Translations under genes and position numbers: made by a program
The notes under the pieces: model-generated
Database searches by the model: none
Told to the model about the DNA's origin: nothing
Seen by the model: the letters and a program-made list of their open reading frames with translations, nothing else
In this document: piece by piece, positions 11,174-24,049 of the stretch
Layout of the letters: every line of letters starts with the position of its first letter
How positions within the stretch are numbered: the first letter of the stretch is position 1
DNA from: Halichondria panicea
Lineage: Eukaryota; Porifera; Demospongiae; Suberitida; Halichondriidae
Reading direction: 5' to 3'
NCBI RefSeq assembly: GCF_963675165.1
Contig: NC_087389.1
Span: forward strand, 1,770,001-1,834,000
DNA: 64,000 nt

Positions 11174-12149
11174 TTATTTTGAGTAACCGCTGTGTCGAAT
11201 CCAAGCAGTACAATGTTCACTGGTGATACTATCAAAAGCTGAGTGTATTATATCAGTTGGGTTGGTGACAATTTGCAGTAGGTTATCATGTTTTCTTAAG
11301 TAGTTTTTTACAAAACTAAACATTTCTTCTGCCGGATTGAGACCAGGACTATACGGTGGAAGAAATAGTAAAAGTATGCCCATTTGTCTGAATAGATCTG
11401 TGATATCTTGAGTGTGGTGCACAGACAAATTGTCCATTATAACAATTGAACAAGGATTAGATCCGTTGAATGGTAGCATGTTCGGTATGAGGGATCGTCT
11501 TGCATCACTTCCGCATCAACATTAGACTTAGTAACTTCAACAGCTACTACACCATCAGTGCTCATGCCAGCAATAGCATTAACTCTTTGCCCACGACTCA
11601 ACAGACGTTTATTCTGTGGTGCTAATCCTCTTATTGCATATCCATACTTTCTGATATGATCTCTGGCATCTGAACCCGTTTCATCAATAAATACAAACTG
11701 GTCTGGATTAAATAGTAAACACTGAGCCATAAATGCTCCACGGAGTGTATAGCACCTTTGGAGAGCTACTTGTTGAATCTTCTTTCGAGTGATTCCATAT
11801 CTTCTAAGTAGCCGACAAATAGTTGGGGGAGTCACCACAACCCCCATTGCTTCCTCCAATTCGTGGCACACCCTCAGAGAGATACATGGATGGATCCTCG
11901 AGCACCATCCCAACTGTATATATTTCTTCATGTACACTTAGCTTTCTCAGCTCTCTCCTTTGTTCGCTCAGTACAGGGTCTACTTTTCCTGTTTGCTGAA
12001 ACCTCGTAAATATAGTATGCTGTGCTTGCTGCAATATTTAAGTTAGTAGCTATCTTGTCATAGGTAAGATTCATACCAATTCTTTGATAGACTACTCTCC
12101 AGCGTAGATCTATGCCATAGGCTTTCTTTCTTCCCGGTTCAGCTGACAT
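11174..12149 (-). pseudogene. IS630/Tc1-type DDE transposase, frameshifted
   Basis: The N-terminal piece (12149 downward) starts MSAEPGRKKAYGIDLRWRVV and has a helix-turn-helix-like MNLTYDKIATNLNIAASTAYYI. The middle piece has TPPTICRLLRRYGITRKKI and the first catalytic Asp in FIDETGSD. The last piece has the second Asp in VIMDNLSVHH and the Glu in PPYSPGLNPAEE, with 34 residues between them (DD34E-like). Frame changes near 12010, 11890 and 11490 separate the pieces, and a small deletion accompanies the last. The enzyme would cut and paste the element at TA sites, but this copy cannot make it. Confidence 0.85.
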
Positions 12150-12439
12150 TTTGATCTGTAGTATTACATTTGAATTTCCCGCGGTTTTCCTCTTGTAAGC
12201 GCAACACGCGTTACGGAAGTCCGTACGTCAACGCAAATTCGAACGCAACTGAAATCCACTGTATCTAATCAGACTACTCGGTTTATTCACTGTTCCACAA
12301 TTACTGTTACTAATTTCATTTCATTTGATAAATAAACTTAAATTACCACATCGTGCACTGTACTGTACAACAAATACACAAATTGCTTGCTCGCCCCAAA
12401 CATGCTCTGCATGCTCCTAGTTATAAGTTAAGTTAATGA

Positions 12440-12670
12440 TCTTTACAAGCAGACTGACACAAGTACATGGATAATTGGTGAGGACAATAGAAATTACTAA
12501 TATGGCTATAATCATGCACACAAACATATCTAACGCAGGTGTTCTGGTGTTTGAAGCCCCTAAACTTGGCGTACATATTCACCTATACTGTTTATTTTTT
12601 GTGCCCCTTTATTAATTTCAAAATGCTGTTTTGACATCCTAAGAACGGCCCAGGGTGTCAGCGTCTGGAA
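12440..12670 (+). pseudogene. Relic of a third adhesion GPCR (TM6-TM7 exons)
   Basis: ctgacacaagtacatggata followed by attggtgagga resembles the end of the exon at 3689-3747 with its donor. Then gcaggtgttctggtgtttga and about 80 bp more resemble the exon starting at 3792. Frame is lost. It lies between copies A and B. Confidence 0.6.
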
Positions 12671-12802
12671 ATCAAGGTGTGTCAATTAACTGCATGTTTT
12701 GCATACCTATAGTATTATAAATATAGCCGTTGTATTTGTGCATGTCTTCTGTATATGTGTCTTCAAATCTACAATGAGTTGAATTGCTAATGCACCTTAA
12801 TT

Positions 12803-14202
12803 GCAGTATTAGTAAAACCAGTAGGTTTTACATAGGATTGGCAGTGGGTTTGCCCGTGTTTAGCAATATTTCAATTATTTTGACTCATGTTCAAACTGTT
12901 CTATCTCTGCAGGGAAAGGCCACATCAAGGAACTGGCTAGACAGATAGTTTATTTAGCCTTTTCTCTCTTTGTATCTCTCATTTCATAATCCATGAACAT
13001 TTTGATGAATGAATATTGTCATTTTAAAAATTGCACTATTTCGACATTTCACCGCTCTTTGTCTGACTGACTAAGTAAGTAAGTAAGTGAGTAAGTAAGT
13101 AAGTTTCTTGCCCAGCATTTGCTCCAAGTACAGCCATCTCCAGGACATTCTGCACAGGGTTTCCAAACGACTACAACCTGGGTTACAAAGCGCTTCTTCA
13201 GATTTGCGATTGCTTCCACGAGGCAGATGACCTCTCAGCCTCTATTTCTCTTACCTAGACAATTCCGCCATCTTTAATGACTCACAGCAATTGCGTTGTG
13301 GCCAATAATTATTAATAATAGATAGGCGTGGCTAATAAACCGTGCGCCTAACTTGAATCAGTGCAGTGCTTTTCCAGAGCCTGAGGTGTTGCTTTTAATC
13401 ACACTGTTCAGCTCTAGCTCCCTTTCTCTGACAGGCATGCTATATGCACTGGCTAGATATCATGCTCTTAAAATTGCTGTCATTTAATACTGATACAAAT
13501 TCAACATATCAAGCAATAATTATTACTCATTACTATAATTATTAGTCCAGAGATATTCGAGAAGATATCTGATTAGTCCTGTCTTCTCTTCTTGAACTTC
13601 TGTACTGCCTCTTGACGTTCCACTTATGCATGTCATGATACGTAAACTATACTGAAAAAGAAAGGGAATCCGACTATAAAAACATTTGCAATGTGAAAAA
13701 TTGCTAGGATTGGCCAGGGGAACCACAAAAAAGCGTGGAAACAAGAAATCAGACGAGAGCATAACTCCAATCCGTTACAACGTCATGAACATGTACAATA
13801 CATAGTATATTAAATAATAGACTGTGTTCCAGATCCACCACATCATTCCATGCAGGTCACCAGTACGGTCCGTGCATGCATGTTATACTACGCATGGATG
13901 GACTGTGTGTATACCTGTGCTCAACACTGCATGTATTAGGAACATCAATTCATCACAAATCATCATGATTATGTGCCCGCACATTCCAAAATGGATAAAT
14001 ATATAGGGATTGGTCATCACTCCACCAGTAAAAATTGCGTGGCATATTGGCTGGGAAAACATGGGAAAACTACCAGTACATGTGATTGACGTTGTAACGG
14101 ATTGGAGTTATGCTCTCGTCTGATTTCTTGTTTCCACGCTTTTTTGTGGTTCCCCTGGCCAATCCTAGCAATTTTTCACATTGCAAATGTTTTTATAGTC
14201 GG
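12803..14202 (+). repeat. 1.4-kb repeat unit, copy 2, ending in long inverted arms
   Basis: The sequence from attagtaaaaccagtaggtt (about 12810) through a TAAG tetranucleotide run (13073-13104) to gtcgg at 14202 is repeated at 38836-40220 with only small differences. The last 533 bp (13670-14202) begin ccgactataaaaacatttgc and end with the reverse complement, arms of about 115 bp. The three copies share this right end but have different left ends, which resembles 5'-truncated retroelement copies. Confidence 0.75.
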
Positions 14203-14446
14203 TTGTATATAGTGTTGGTTGTTGGGGATGGGAATCACCCCATGCAGTGAACTTTGACTGAGATCCACTTAACACATGCTTGTTGCTATGACTTCACTGA
14301 ACTCATCAAAGGTATTCAATTTTGGACATCCTGTAGCTATGAATTAAGGGTTTCTGAAGCCAGATTTACTACAACTGTAACTGGTACAACAATAATTATA
14401 GAGATCTAGACATATAGCTAAGTTCAGCTAGAAACCAGAAGTAATC

Positions 14447-17400
14447 ATGAGAGTAGCATTTGCATTCTTGCTGATTTGTGGAGTGGTAATTTCACTTGCT
14501 TCCAGCAGCACCCAGTTATCACCAAGTTCAACTCAACAACTAAATGTAACTTTTACTTTCGTCACTAACTCTACTGCCAATTGTAGCACAGGATTGAGCC
14601 ACACTGGAGTGTTTGTACTGATTGAGTATCGTCTATTGTATAGCCCATGGAAGCTGCTCAAGAGAGTCAGTCTGGATGATACAGGTATGCAGGTCAAGAT
14701 GTAGCTATACTGATTTGTTTATGACCTTGGAGCAGGTTCAGGTGGCTGCTTTATATCAAATGACACTGTAAACATCATCGTCAATGACACGGACCCTGAG
14801 TCGGTACAGCTGCGGATCGTTCAGCCAGAACACAGTGGTGGTCTCTGCAACTGCTGGGGAGTTAAGGACTTCAGTCTCAATGGAATGCCTCTGCACAGGT
14901 TCGTTTTCTCTCAACTAGCCTAGCTAGTTGATGTTATTGTACACAATTCTCCCCTCTATATGCAGTGAAGCAGCTTGTGACTCAGTACAGTACACAAGCG
15001 TAACAAAAGACAGCTGCTCTGTACAGTTCTGTGGTGGCAGTGCCAGTGTGCCGAGAGGAGTGGTCTTTCCTCCAGTGATTCTGAGCTCTGGGACAGTACT
15101 AAACTGCTCTGATGTTATAAATGGGTCTGCAGTCACCGATGACAAAGGACCACCCCCCACCACGTGTTCTGATAATGAACCAAAAATGTGAGGGTGAATT
15201 CTACAAATATTAAATTCCAGTTGTTAATTTACATTTCTCTCCTAACATGTGTAAAGAAATCTATCGTTTGAGTTGAATCTACTACCGGGTAATTGTGAGT
15301 CTGATAAGTTCTTTGATGAGGGTGTAGAGGTTTCCGTTGGCAACTGGGAAAATGATGGCCAGTGGATTCCACTGAAATTCTTTGCATCATCATTAATGAG
15401 ACCCCCTGCACATCGAAAATTAAATATTGATATTGATCCTCAAAATATTGATATTAGTCCTTTTGCCCAGAAGTCAATTAACATTCGTGGCTACACTGTT
15501 CCAATCGTCATGCAGAACAACACTAATCCTTTGTACGTGAACTTTTCGGTGTGTGGAAATGATATAGTTCGGAGTGGTGTTCAGTTTCGATGGCTTCAAA
15601 CTGCATCAGTGTTTGTTACAAGTGTGTACGGCAACGACATAAGGGATGTTTGGACCATGAATAGTGTGTCTACCTCCAACCCCATCTGTGTATCCAAGAA
15701 CACCGTGCAGGGGTAAGCAATAACTTGTGTATATTATACGTATTTATAATCATGCAACCTGGTGTGAACTATAGGAGAGTATATTGGAGCAGTGATTTCA
15801 GAAATAGTGAATTTTCAGATGTGTGCTCAATGGGCACTAATGAACTTGTTTTTGGTGCCACTTGTGTGACAAATGATTGCTTTATGAGGCAACAAATCAC
15901 AGTCAGTCGAATAGCAACCACTGTCCCTCTGAATGTCTCTATGGCCCCACCCCTGGCACCCAGTACAGCTGTTCAGCTCTGCCCTACAGAGGATCGCTTT
16001 AATGTACAGGTAATAGCTGACTATGAGGCAACTGCCCGGGAGGAACTGGCAACTGTATACACTTTAGTGAGGAATAACGTGAGTTAGAATATACTGTTTG
16101 CATAACACCTGTCTACGTGTGTATCTCTTCCTCGTCTAGATCGAGACTAGCTCCACTTTCCAGATAATTTCGAACCTAGTAAGTGTAAAACACGTTTTTG
16201 ATGTGTGTACAGGGTTCATTTTATGCATGCACCAACCCACTCATGCAGACACCTGCACAAGCTGCTAGAGCCCTGAGGAAGTTTGTGACGCAGAACCCAC
16301 AATTCAACGAGACAGTCGTCGTCCACCTTCTGAGTGATATAGTCATACGTGTTGAGAACAGTGATGATATCATTGATGATATTCGTGGCTTTAGTGATGT
16401 GAGTTTATAGTGTTCAAAATATTCAGCTTTGAATTAAATTAAATTTCAGGATTTGCTGGAAGTGGCCACAATAGTGATTGCAAGTACTATCACCAGAGAA
16501 GAAGTGAGTTAGTTACCTTGTATCTGATACTTATGTTCACACACACACACATGCACACACAGTCCAACACTATTGCTGGCAGTACCCTGCTAGACACTGT
16601 CGAGAGGATAGCCTTCAACGTACTCACTGCAGATGTCATGATTCCCTCAAAAGAACAAACTGGTAAAAGTTTATGTTTATATGGTTTGCCTTGGTGGTTG
16701 TTTACAGGATGTTAAACCATCAAAGTCTACCACTAATGCCTTGTCTTTTGCCTAAAACATTAGTACTTGGCAACTGGTCTATGTCAAAGCAAAATTCAAT
16801 TGTTAATAATATTGTCCTCATTGCAGAAGTCGTTAATTTTGAGACCCAAGTGGATAGTGAAGATACATTCTTGACTGGTATTGATGTGAGGGGCAGCTCT
16901 ATTCGAGTGCCCACTGAGTTAGTGAGAATAGTGGCTAACGGAACAACTGGACCAATCACCGTGGCCTCAGTCTACTACAGGAACATGAGTGGGCTGTTGC
17001 TCGGGACTCTGCCGGGAGAGAGGGACACTGATCTAGCATCTCCAGTGGTCTCCACCAGTCTGCAGTGCGGGGATAAGATCTGTGACACAGCCAACATTCA
17101 ACTCAGTCAGCCAGTCATTGTGACACTGAAACACAGTCAACGTGCAAAAGTGAGTAATTTGCATAATAATTACACACAGTATAATTATTACGTGTATGTG
17201 ATTACAGGATCGTATTGAAAATGACACTGCCAGTGAAGTGACTTGTGTATTCTGGCAGTTCATCAGAGTAAGGTTTGTGATTCCTAACAAGTGCGTGTAG
17301 TTGCTTTAACTTGTCATACTTAGTCATAATATACTTAGTCATAATTATTTGTGTCATAACAATTTACCATATACAGCCTTTATTAACGCCCACACTTTGT

Positions 17401-17516
17401 TTACGCAATGTTACACACAGGAATTGACTTCACCCTAATGTATGTACTACTTCCTTTGTTCCTTATATGGCAATCTTTCTAAGTTGCACACCCGTAACTT
17501 GCACTCCACACGCGCA

Positions 17517-17576
<60 letters not shown>

Positions 17577-19490
17577 GGCAATCCTCTGGCTCATGGACGA
17601 TGGGACACTAAAGGTTGTGTGAAAAATGGCAACCTTTCCAGCTCCACACAAACCGTGTGTGAGTGCACACATCTCACCAACTTTGCCATTCTCCTCAGTG
17701 CACGGCCACTCAACCAACCTTCTAGTGTGGCCTTGTCTCTTTCAATCATTGGCTACATTGGAGTGACTATCTCTGTGATAGCCATGCTGGCTACCATTTT
17801 GGCCCTGGCCTGTTTGAGGTGAGAGCTTTAATATCCCAATGAAGTTTATCATAATTATCATAATAATTTCAGGTCTCTTTGGAGCATGCGTAACTTCATC
17901 CACATCAACCTGTGTGTAAGTCTAATTCTGGCACAGCTGACATTTGTGATTGGGGTGACCCCTCACGGAGGAGGACTTACGGTGGATCCTGGTTGTCAGA
18001 CTGCAGCAGTTCTCATGCACTACTTGTTCCTGGTGTCCTTCATGTGGATGCTCATGGAGGGGGTGGTCTTGTATGTTGCCCTCGTCAAAGTCTTTGTCAA
18101 GCACCAAAAGAGATACACTATTGGCTTCTTTCTGTTTAGCTATGGTGAGTGAATATACTATTCTAGCTATAATTTCAACTCTTTATGTATTAGGTGCTCC
18201 TCTGCTGTACATGGTTCTCTGTGTTCCCCTGGGCTTTGCAGTTCCTCGCCTGGTGGATAGTTATGGCTACATACAAAATGCCAATGACACCACTGCTATT
18301 CCTAATGTAGTGTAAGTGTGTATAGTGTCTCCTAGATTCGTTGTTACATCATTTGTTCGTTCCCACACTCTCCATGCAGATGCTGGCTGAATCCCTATTC
18401 TAACTTTGCTCTGACTTTTATTGTGCCAGTGTTGTTGGTAATCTTATTGAATATCGGCTTTTTAATCATGGCACTGGCCATCATGTGCAGACACTCGGGA
18501 AGGCAGACCCACCAGTCAAAGCTGGACAAAGTAAAGTGAGTGTTATTGCGTTACTGATCTTTACTGTATTGCATTTGCGTAATTGTTGTGTTTGATGGTT
18601 GTTTTATTGACGATCTTTACCTTGCTTGTTAGGTATTGGTTGAAGTCCTATGCATCACTGATCACTGTCATGGGTCTGTCATGGATAATTGGTAAGCACA
18701 AAAATTGTCTCAGAGTGTTTAGTAGAAGCAAGGGCTTATAAAAGAAAGAAGTCTGTATTCAAACGCTGCATGACATGATAATTCATACTGTATTAGCTGT
18801 CAGCTTACAGTACTAGTGTGCCTACACGAACTTCTAGCACTTCATGCACATTCATCATCTATGCCCTTTTTTCTTTTGTACGCGCCTTTGGTATAATTAT
18901 AAGTAATCACATACAACCATCAATACAGGTGTTCTGTTGCTTGGGATCCCTGTATTGCTCCCTGTATTGCTCCCACTGGCGTACATCTTCACAATCTTTG
19001 TTGCATTTCAAGGACTGGCCATTTTCATAATATTTGTCCCCCTTTCCAAGCAAGTGAGGGAGGCATACTCTAAATGGTGGAAAGTCAAGGTGGCAGAGTC
19101 GGACATTCTCAGCAAACACTTTGGAGAGTTTTCGACAATACAATTGAACTCGAAGGTACATAGACCTGCAGCTATGTAAATTTTTACCTTTTTCTTGTAA
19201 CTTGCAGAATGGTACTCACGTTACTAAAGCAGATTTCCCAGTTAGTATGAATCACTCTCAACACCTCTCATGCAAGGTTGATATAACCATGGATACAGAT
19301 TATCAAGGCTCAGTTGACAATAAAGGTCAGCAGACTGTGCTTCTGCCACACAACAATCTATTATCTTGCAATGTTTCCCTTGTTATCTTTAGAGTCTACA
19401 AATGGTTCCGTTGGTGAGGATGTGTGTGATGCTAATGGAGCTACAGCAACGAATGGTGTTAACACAAGTGCTAAGTTTACTACCTTTTGA
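14447..19490 (+). CDS. Adhesion G-protein-coupled receptor, copy B (complete, 19 exons, 1146 aa)
   Basis: Exons: 14447-14684, 14736-14898, 14966-15187, 15257-15712, 15775-16078, 16140-16178, 16213-16398, 16450-16503, 16563-16662, 16827-17149, 17208-17272, 17576-17818, 17873-18144, 18194-18311, 18380-18535, 18633-18691, 18929-19155, 19208-19325, 19393-19490. They sum to 3441 bases (1147 codons) with frame kept at every GT-AG junction. The start is a signal peptide (MRVAFAFLLICGVVISLAS). The roughly 600-aa ectodomain has many N-glycosylation motifs and no domain I recognise before the GAIN region. The GPS (CVFWQF...GRWDTKGC...CECTHLTNFAILL) precedes seven transmembrane segments; TM3 ends MWMLMEGVVLY and the segment opening with CWLNP fits TM5. 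A surface receptor, possibly cleaved at HL/T; ligand unknown. Confidence 0.92.
17511..17575 (+). repeat. CA microsatellite directly before the GPS exon (copy B)
   Basis: A short CG/CA stretch is followed by about 27 uninterrupted CA units that end in the acceptor AG for exon 17576-17818. Its position matches the repeat in copy A. Confidence 0.9.
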
Positions 19491-19639
19491 AGTCAGAACA
19501 ATTATACTTAGTAATGTGTTGATTTGTGCTTTTTGTTAAAAATTGACCCACAACAACTTTTGTTGACTAGATTTCTAAATCATTTGCACTTTCAAAGTCA
19601 TTGATAATTTGTTCAATTATAATAACACAAAATAATGCA

Positions 19640-19745
19640 TTCCACTTATTTTCTGGTTCATAATTATGCTGGTGGTGGTGATTCTCTTGGCTTCTTTGTC
19701 ATGGCAATGGCAATAGTTATCATGTGCAAAAGAGACAAAGAAAAA
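19640..19745 (+). pseudogene. Relic of a GPCR transmembrane exon
   Basis: ggtggtggtgattctcttgg and atggcaatagttatcatgtg match the exon at 3435-3581 of copy A, with a short internal deletion. It lies just after copy B, so a further receptor copy once stood here. Confidence 0.65.
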
Positions 19746-20410
19746 GAGGAATGAAGTGAACGAATAAGCTCCAACATTATTCAAAAATATAGTTGTATAA
19801 TTATAGTGGAACCATTTTAGGTGGAAATGGGGGTGATCGTAAAAAAAAATGTGTGTAAATATCTCCTGAAATAAAGTATTTCTGGACACATTTTTCTTAT
19901 CAAAGTTAGAAATTTTATTCAAGCAATTACTCCGTGTAATTTTTGGATCTTAGCCGGCTGTAAGATCTTCTTCAAATCTCTCCCTAACCGAAACGACACT
20001 AAAAACTAGAGTACTACAGAGGATGTGTAGAGCTATAGATGTTGTGACAAAGTTCCAAACCTTAGCCGCAAACCGTTGGCCTTTTCTCTCCCTAACCGAT
20101 GATTACCCACTATAACAATTGTTTACTGTTTTATTAATAATCACGAACCCACCACCTTATGTTGTCATGGAAACATGTTTGGTTATGTTGTAGCTTATTC
20201 AATCACCTGTACACATGCAATGGTATCAGCACCATTTCTTAGAAATGTTCCAATCATAAGATATTTGCATTTAAGTACTCGGTATTCTACTTTCATGCAC
20301 TGCATTAATTGTAGATCTATACAAATCTGACAGTGTACTATTATATTACGTTTTTGGATGGAGTTTAGCTGTAGTGACTATTCAATTCTATATACCAGGA
20401 AAAGTCTCGA

Positions 20411-20560
20411 GTCAAGTGTGTACATGTGATTGCACAACTCAAGATCAGAAGATGTTTGGTAATAAGTTATAGGAACCTCCTTGGTAATATAAATTATAGG
20501 AACCCCCATGCAAGCACAGCATATTTCTTTCAGTATGTTACTGGCCGGTGCTACGTATTG
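20411..20560 (+). pseudogene. Relic of GPCR A-type 3' end
   Basis: gtgattgcacaact, agaagatgttt, taggaacccccat and actggccggtgct follow the same order as at 4171-4300 in copy A. The rest of 19491-20805 holds no gene that I can see. Confidence 0.5.
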
Positions 20561-20805
20561 AAGAACATCATACGAAAATTAAAACGACGAAATTACTCTA
20601 CTGCAATAAATTCAATGTCACTATCCCGAGCTGTATACAAATAAAATACGAAATACTTAAATGGGTACAGTATGCATTTCATTCTAAAATTTGCACCAAC
20701 GAAAATTATCCGCTATATATACGGTAATAGTGTTAAGGGGTCAAAACAATAACAGCACTAGTACTGATATTTCATCTATACACTAATCCATAGACCTATA
20801 TAAAC

Positions 20806-23800
20806 CTAAAGTAGTTTCTCAGCAGTTTTGAAGACATTGTCCAAGGATATTCCGCTTGGAAGAGCCTGTTTTTTCAGCCAAGAGTTTGCCTTCATTGCTA
20901 TCAGCTCCCATTCTTCCTGTTGGCCAGAGAATTTCTTCTTTAGTAGGGTAAGAATCAGTACGGTGGCCCAAAAAGTACTCGAAATATCTTCTGGGGAAGC
21001 ATCTTCAAGCTCTTTCAAGGGTTTCCCCAAAAAGTTAGAAAAGGTAGAACTAATCGCCCATGATCCGTTGGCTTGCTGTGCATTGATAAGAGCTGTCAAC
21101 GTGTCTGTAGGTACAGGTGCAGAAGCCATTTTTGCGGACAGTTTTGGTGGCGGTACGGGTGCAGAAGCCATTTTTGCAGACAGTTTTGGTGGCGGCAGTG
21201 CTGCTCCACGTATTTCTTCATCGAGAGCCATTTCTTTAAAGTTTTCCTCTACATCGAATTCAGCTTCTTCACACAAAGATTCCGACTCGTCATCGTCACT
21301 GCTAGTACCAACATCATCCATAGAAGCAGCAATAGGTGGAGCTGCAGCTTTCAATGAAGGGGAAGAGGAATTTCGTTTTCCAAACAGGCTTGAGAAGAAT
21401 CCCCCAAAGCCACCCCCCTTTTTCCCAAAGCCACCCCCCTTTTTCCTTTTAGCAGAGCGGCTAAAATTTAATGAAGCACCAGCTGCTTGAAGATCATAGG
21501 TTAGCATTGCTCCACTAACAGTATCTGAGCTCTCTTCATTAACTGCAATAAATGCTGTATGTGATGAAATGACACTTCCTTCGATGCTCAGCTTTATGAC
21601 ATCCGCCTTGCTTTTTTTTTGTGACTGCCAATCCTTGATAAGAGCTTTTGCGGCAAGATGGTGAATTGTAGGAAGAGAAGGCTTTTCAGGGGTTAGCTGG
21701 ATTTCAAACGATAGATGTTGCTCAATTCTATTTTCACCCATTTGTCCCTTCAGAATTGCTGTACCTTTAAAAGGCAACTTGGCAGATATCACTCCATAAA
21801 CCACTAGCTTTTCGCCATTGTAGATTGGAGGGAGATTATCGGGGCTCTGCAGAACTTTGCATTCTTGTCCGGGCACTTTAAATTCAATACTCACATCTGT
21901 CACTGATGGCTGAAGTGCTCGCTTTAGGCTTCGAATGACCTGAGGTTTAGTGGAACATAAGATGGCGAATTTATACCTACGTATGTTTAACTGATCACAT
22001 AATATTTTTATGATTAGCTATATATAATTATACAGCTATATATCTCACTTGGGGGTCTGTATCATAGCAACTGGATGGGGTTTAACTACCGTAAACTCTG
22101 CATTACTCATAAGCTCCCTTGCGGACTGATTTTATACTACATCTACACAGCCCAGACACTTGTTGGTAAGGGCAGGACAGATGGGTGGGGCTCGCTAAAC
22201 ACCACGATAGCTGGAAAAAGGGTGAGGCTCATTGCTGGACATGGACAAGTTAATGCGTACAGAGTGGTGGAAATGTTATGGCTTAACGAAACAAAGTGTG
22301 ATGGCTAGAGATGATCTTGAAGACAAAAGCTGTATTATCACATTGTGTATCAATTAGAAGGGGAAGGATCTGCAGAGAGGTTAAAGTTCAGCTGCTTCTG
22401 GAAATGTGCATGGCTAGCGCTTTAGTGGAGACTATAACTCACTGTTAGTTTTCGTCGCATTGCAACTGCTGAGCAGTTACAGCTGAAATACACAGATGGA
22501 TAGACAGACACACAGTCAGCTTTATACCGTGTTATTATTCAGGCACTTATTAATCTTTCATAAGTTTTTCGGATTATATATACACACCTTTGGCTGCATT
22601 CTCTCTCCTTCTTTGACAAACTCTGAGGCTCCATTTCCAGCTCGGGCCAGTCCTTCCACGAGAGACGTTGAAGCTCCTGATCCGATACCAAAAGTGAAGC
22701 ACCTAAAAGGACGAAGATAAATGCCATCTTAGTATACAGAAGTTGACATATATGTGCCATTGAATCCAATGTGCCCCAATGCACGCTATAGAATGTACTA
22801 AAAAACTGTATCATATCCTGTACCTTGCAAAACCTGAACAATCCTTCACTTTCTGAATGCATCGATCAGTATTACTGACAGAGCCATCAGTGAGTACAAA
22901 TACTTGTCGAGAGAAGCCAGGACTAGGTTGGCTGCGAAAGATGGCTTCGAGTGGAGGAAGTAGCTCTGTGCCACCAAGGTCCGCCTGAAGATTCTGTAGG
23001 TGAGCCATGGCAGTATCCAATGTTTCTTGCATGTATGAAACACTGTTCTCGGGAAACAGCTTTTCGAATCTTGATCCAAAACCGATTATGTTGAAGCGGG
23101 AATTTTCCGGCAGGCTTTTTAAGAACAGAATTAGAGTTTCACGAGCACTTTTGATGTATGAACCACTCATGCTACCACTACGATCGATCAGGAATATAAA
23201 TTCACAAGCTGCCTCTATCTGTTTGAAATCAGGAAAAAAGTTCACCATCACTGCTTGATCATTCATAAACTTTCCTTCACCATCTTTTCCCCTCTCTGTA
23301 AGAACTGTGGGTTGGTGCAGGTTCTTGTGCTCAATCTGGATTACAAGATCACTGTCGATAAATTTCCCTTCAGAAAGCGTAACAATGACACAATCTCCTT
23401 CTGCGTCTTTGACTGTTTTCAACGAATGGGTGGGAGAGGTCACATCAGCTACCTGAGCAGAGGCATTCAGAACACTGAGCTTAAATCCATTAACGCTGGA
23501 AACTGTAGAATGCTCAACTTGACTAGTCGGTACTCCAGAAACTGGTGCAAGAGGATCAACTGAACCAGCTGGTGTGTATCGAGGTTTGAGGGTAGACGGA
23601 AGGGAAAATCGAATCATATGCTCTGCATCGATTGGCAGTTCACCGACAAGCTCAAGATGAACTTCGGCACTTTTCTGAGGAGGAAGATTCCCCAGTGAAA
23701 TGCTAAAGACATCACCACTCTTTTCTTCTCCTAGTGCAGCAGATTGCCCGCTGGCAATAGCATCGTCATAAGCAGCTCTAGCTTCTTCTTTTTCACGAAT

Positions 23801-24034
23801 CTCAGCTTTGATCTTTCGACCATCGATGACGGCTGTTAGTCCAACAACAGCATAGGAATCTTCCAATGGAAACTTGAACAGTACTTCAATGGGATCCGGG
23901 GAATCATTGAGGTATGTCAGGACAGATTTGAGTCCTAGCACATAGCCTTGTATCTCAGCATTTACAGAGACATCTCTCAGAGGTATCGGGGTTTTCTTTC
24001 CAGCCACTAGTAGTCCAAAGTAGTCAGCAGACAT
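20806..24034 (-). CDS. VIT and von Willebrand factor A domain protein, VWA5-like (819 aa)
   Basis: Exons, high to low: 24034-22824, 22702-22588, 21939-20806; 2460 bases, 820 codons, frame continuous. Residues 1-130 are a VIT domain (FGLLVAGKKTPIPLRDVSV). The VWA domain starts near 277, with the MIDAS motif DRSGS (D284, S286, S288), GGTELLPPL and VLTDGS. The middle exon encodes CFTFGIGSGASTSLVEGLAR. The C-terminal exon has a glycine/lysine-rich stretch (KKGGGFG twice), a 15-16 residue proline/alanine repeat in tandem (about 21115-21210), and the conserved end LINAQQANGSW. Family members are cytoplasmic, related to inter-alpha-trypsin inhibitor heavy chains. The start MSADYF was preferred to a Met five codons upstream because VIT proteins begin M-S-x-F/Y-G-L. 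Both introns hold nothing recognised. Confidence 0.92.
22440..22535 (+). repeat. Dispersed repeat, copy in a VWA gene intron
   Basis: tgttagttttcgtcgcattg, then gagcagttacagctg and cacacagtcagcttta, recur in the same order at 34070-34165. The shared ends may belong to a short interspersed element. Confidence 0.6.
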
Positions 24035-24049
24035 TGTAGCGTGCAGCAC

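Larger units (their letters stand above)
9624..12261. mobile_element. 2.6-kb Tc1/IS630-type transposon with an extra gene
   Basis: The ends are cagtggatttcagttgcgtt and its reverse complement (...gcaactgaaatccactg), extending as imperfect inverted repeats of about 80 bp. Both ends are flanked by TA, the target duplication of the IS630-Tc1-mariner superfamily. A broken transposase lies on the minus strand and a separate intact two-exon gene on the plus strand, converging toward the middle. Typical Tc1-like elements are about 1.3-2 kb with only a transposase. Confidence 0.85.

Noticed and set aside
20828-21490. 220-aa open frame on the + strand
   Set aside because: It is the antisense shadow of the VWA5-like last exon, whose frame and splice joins are supported by homology.
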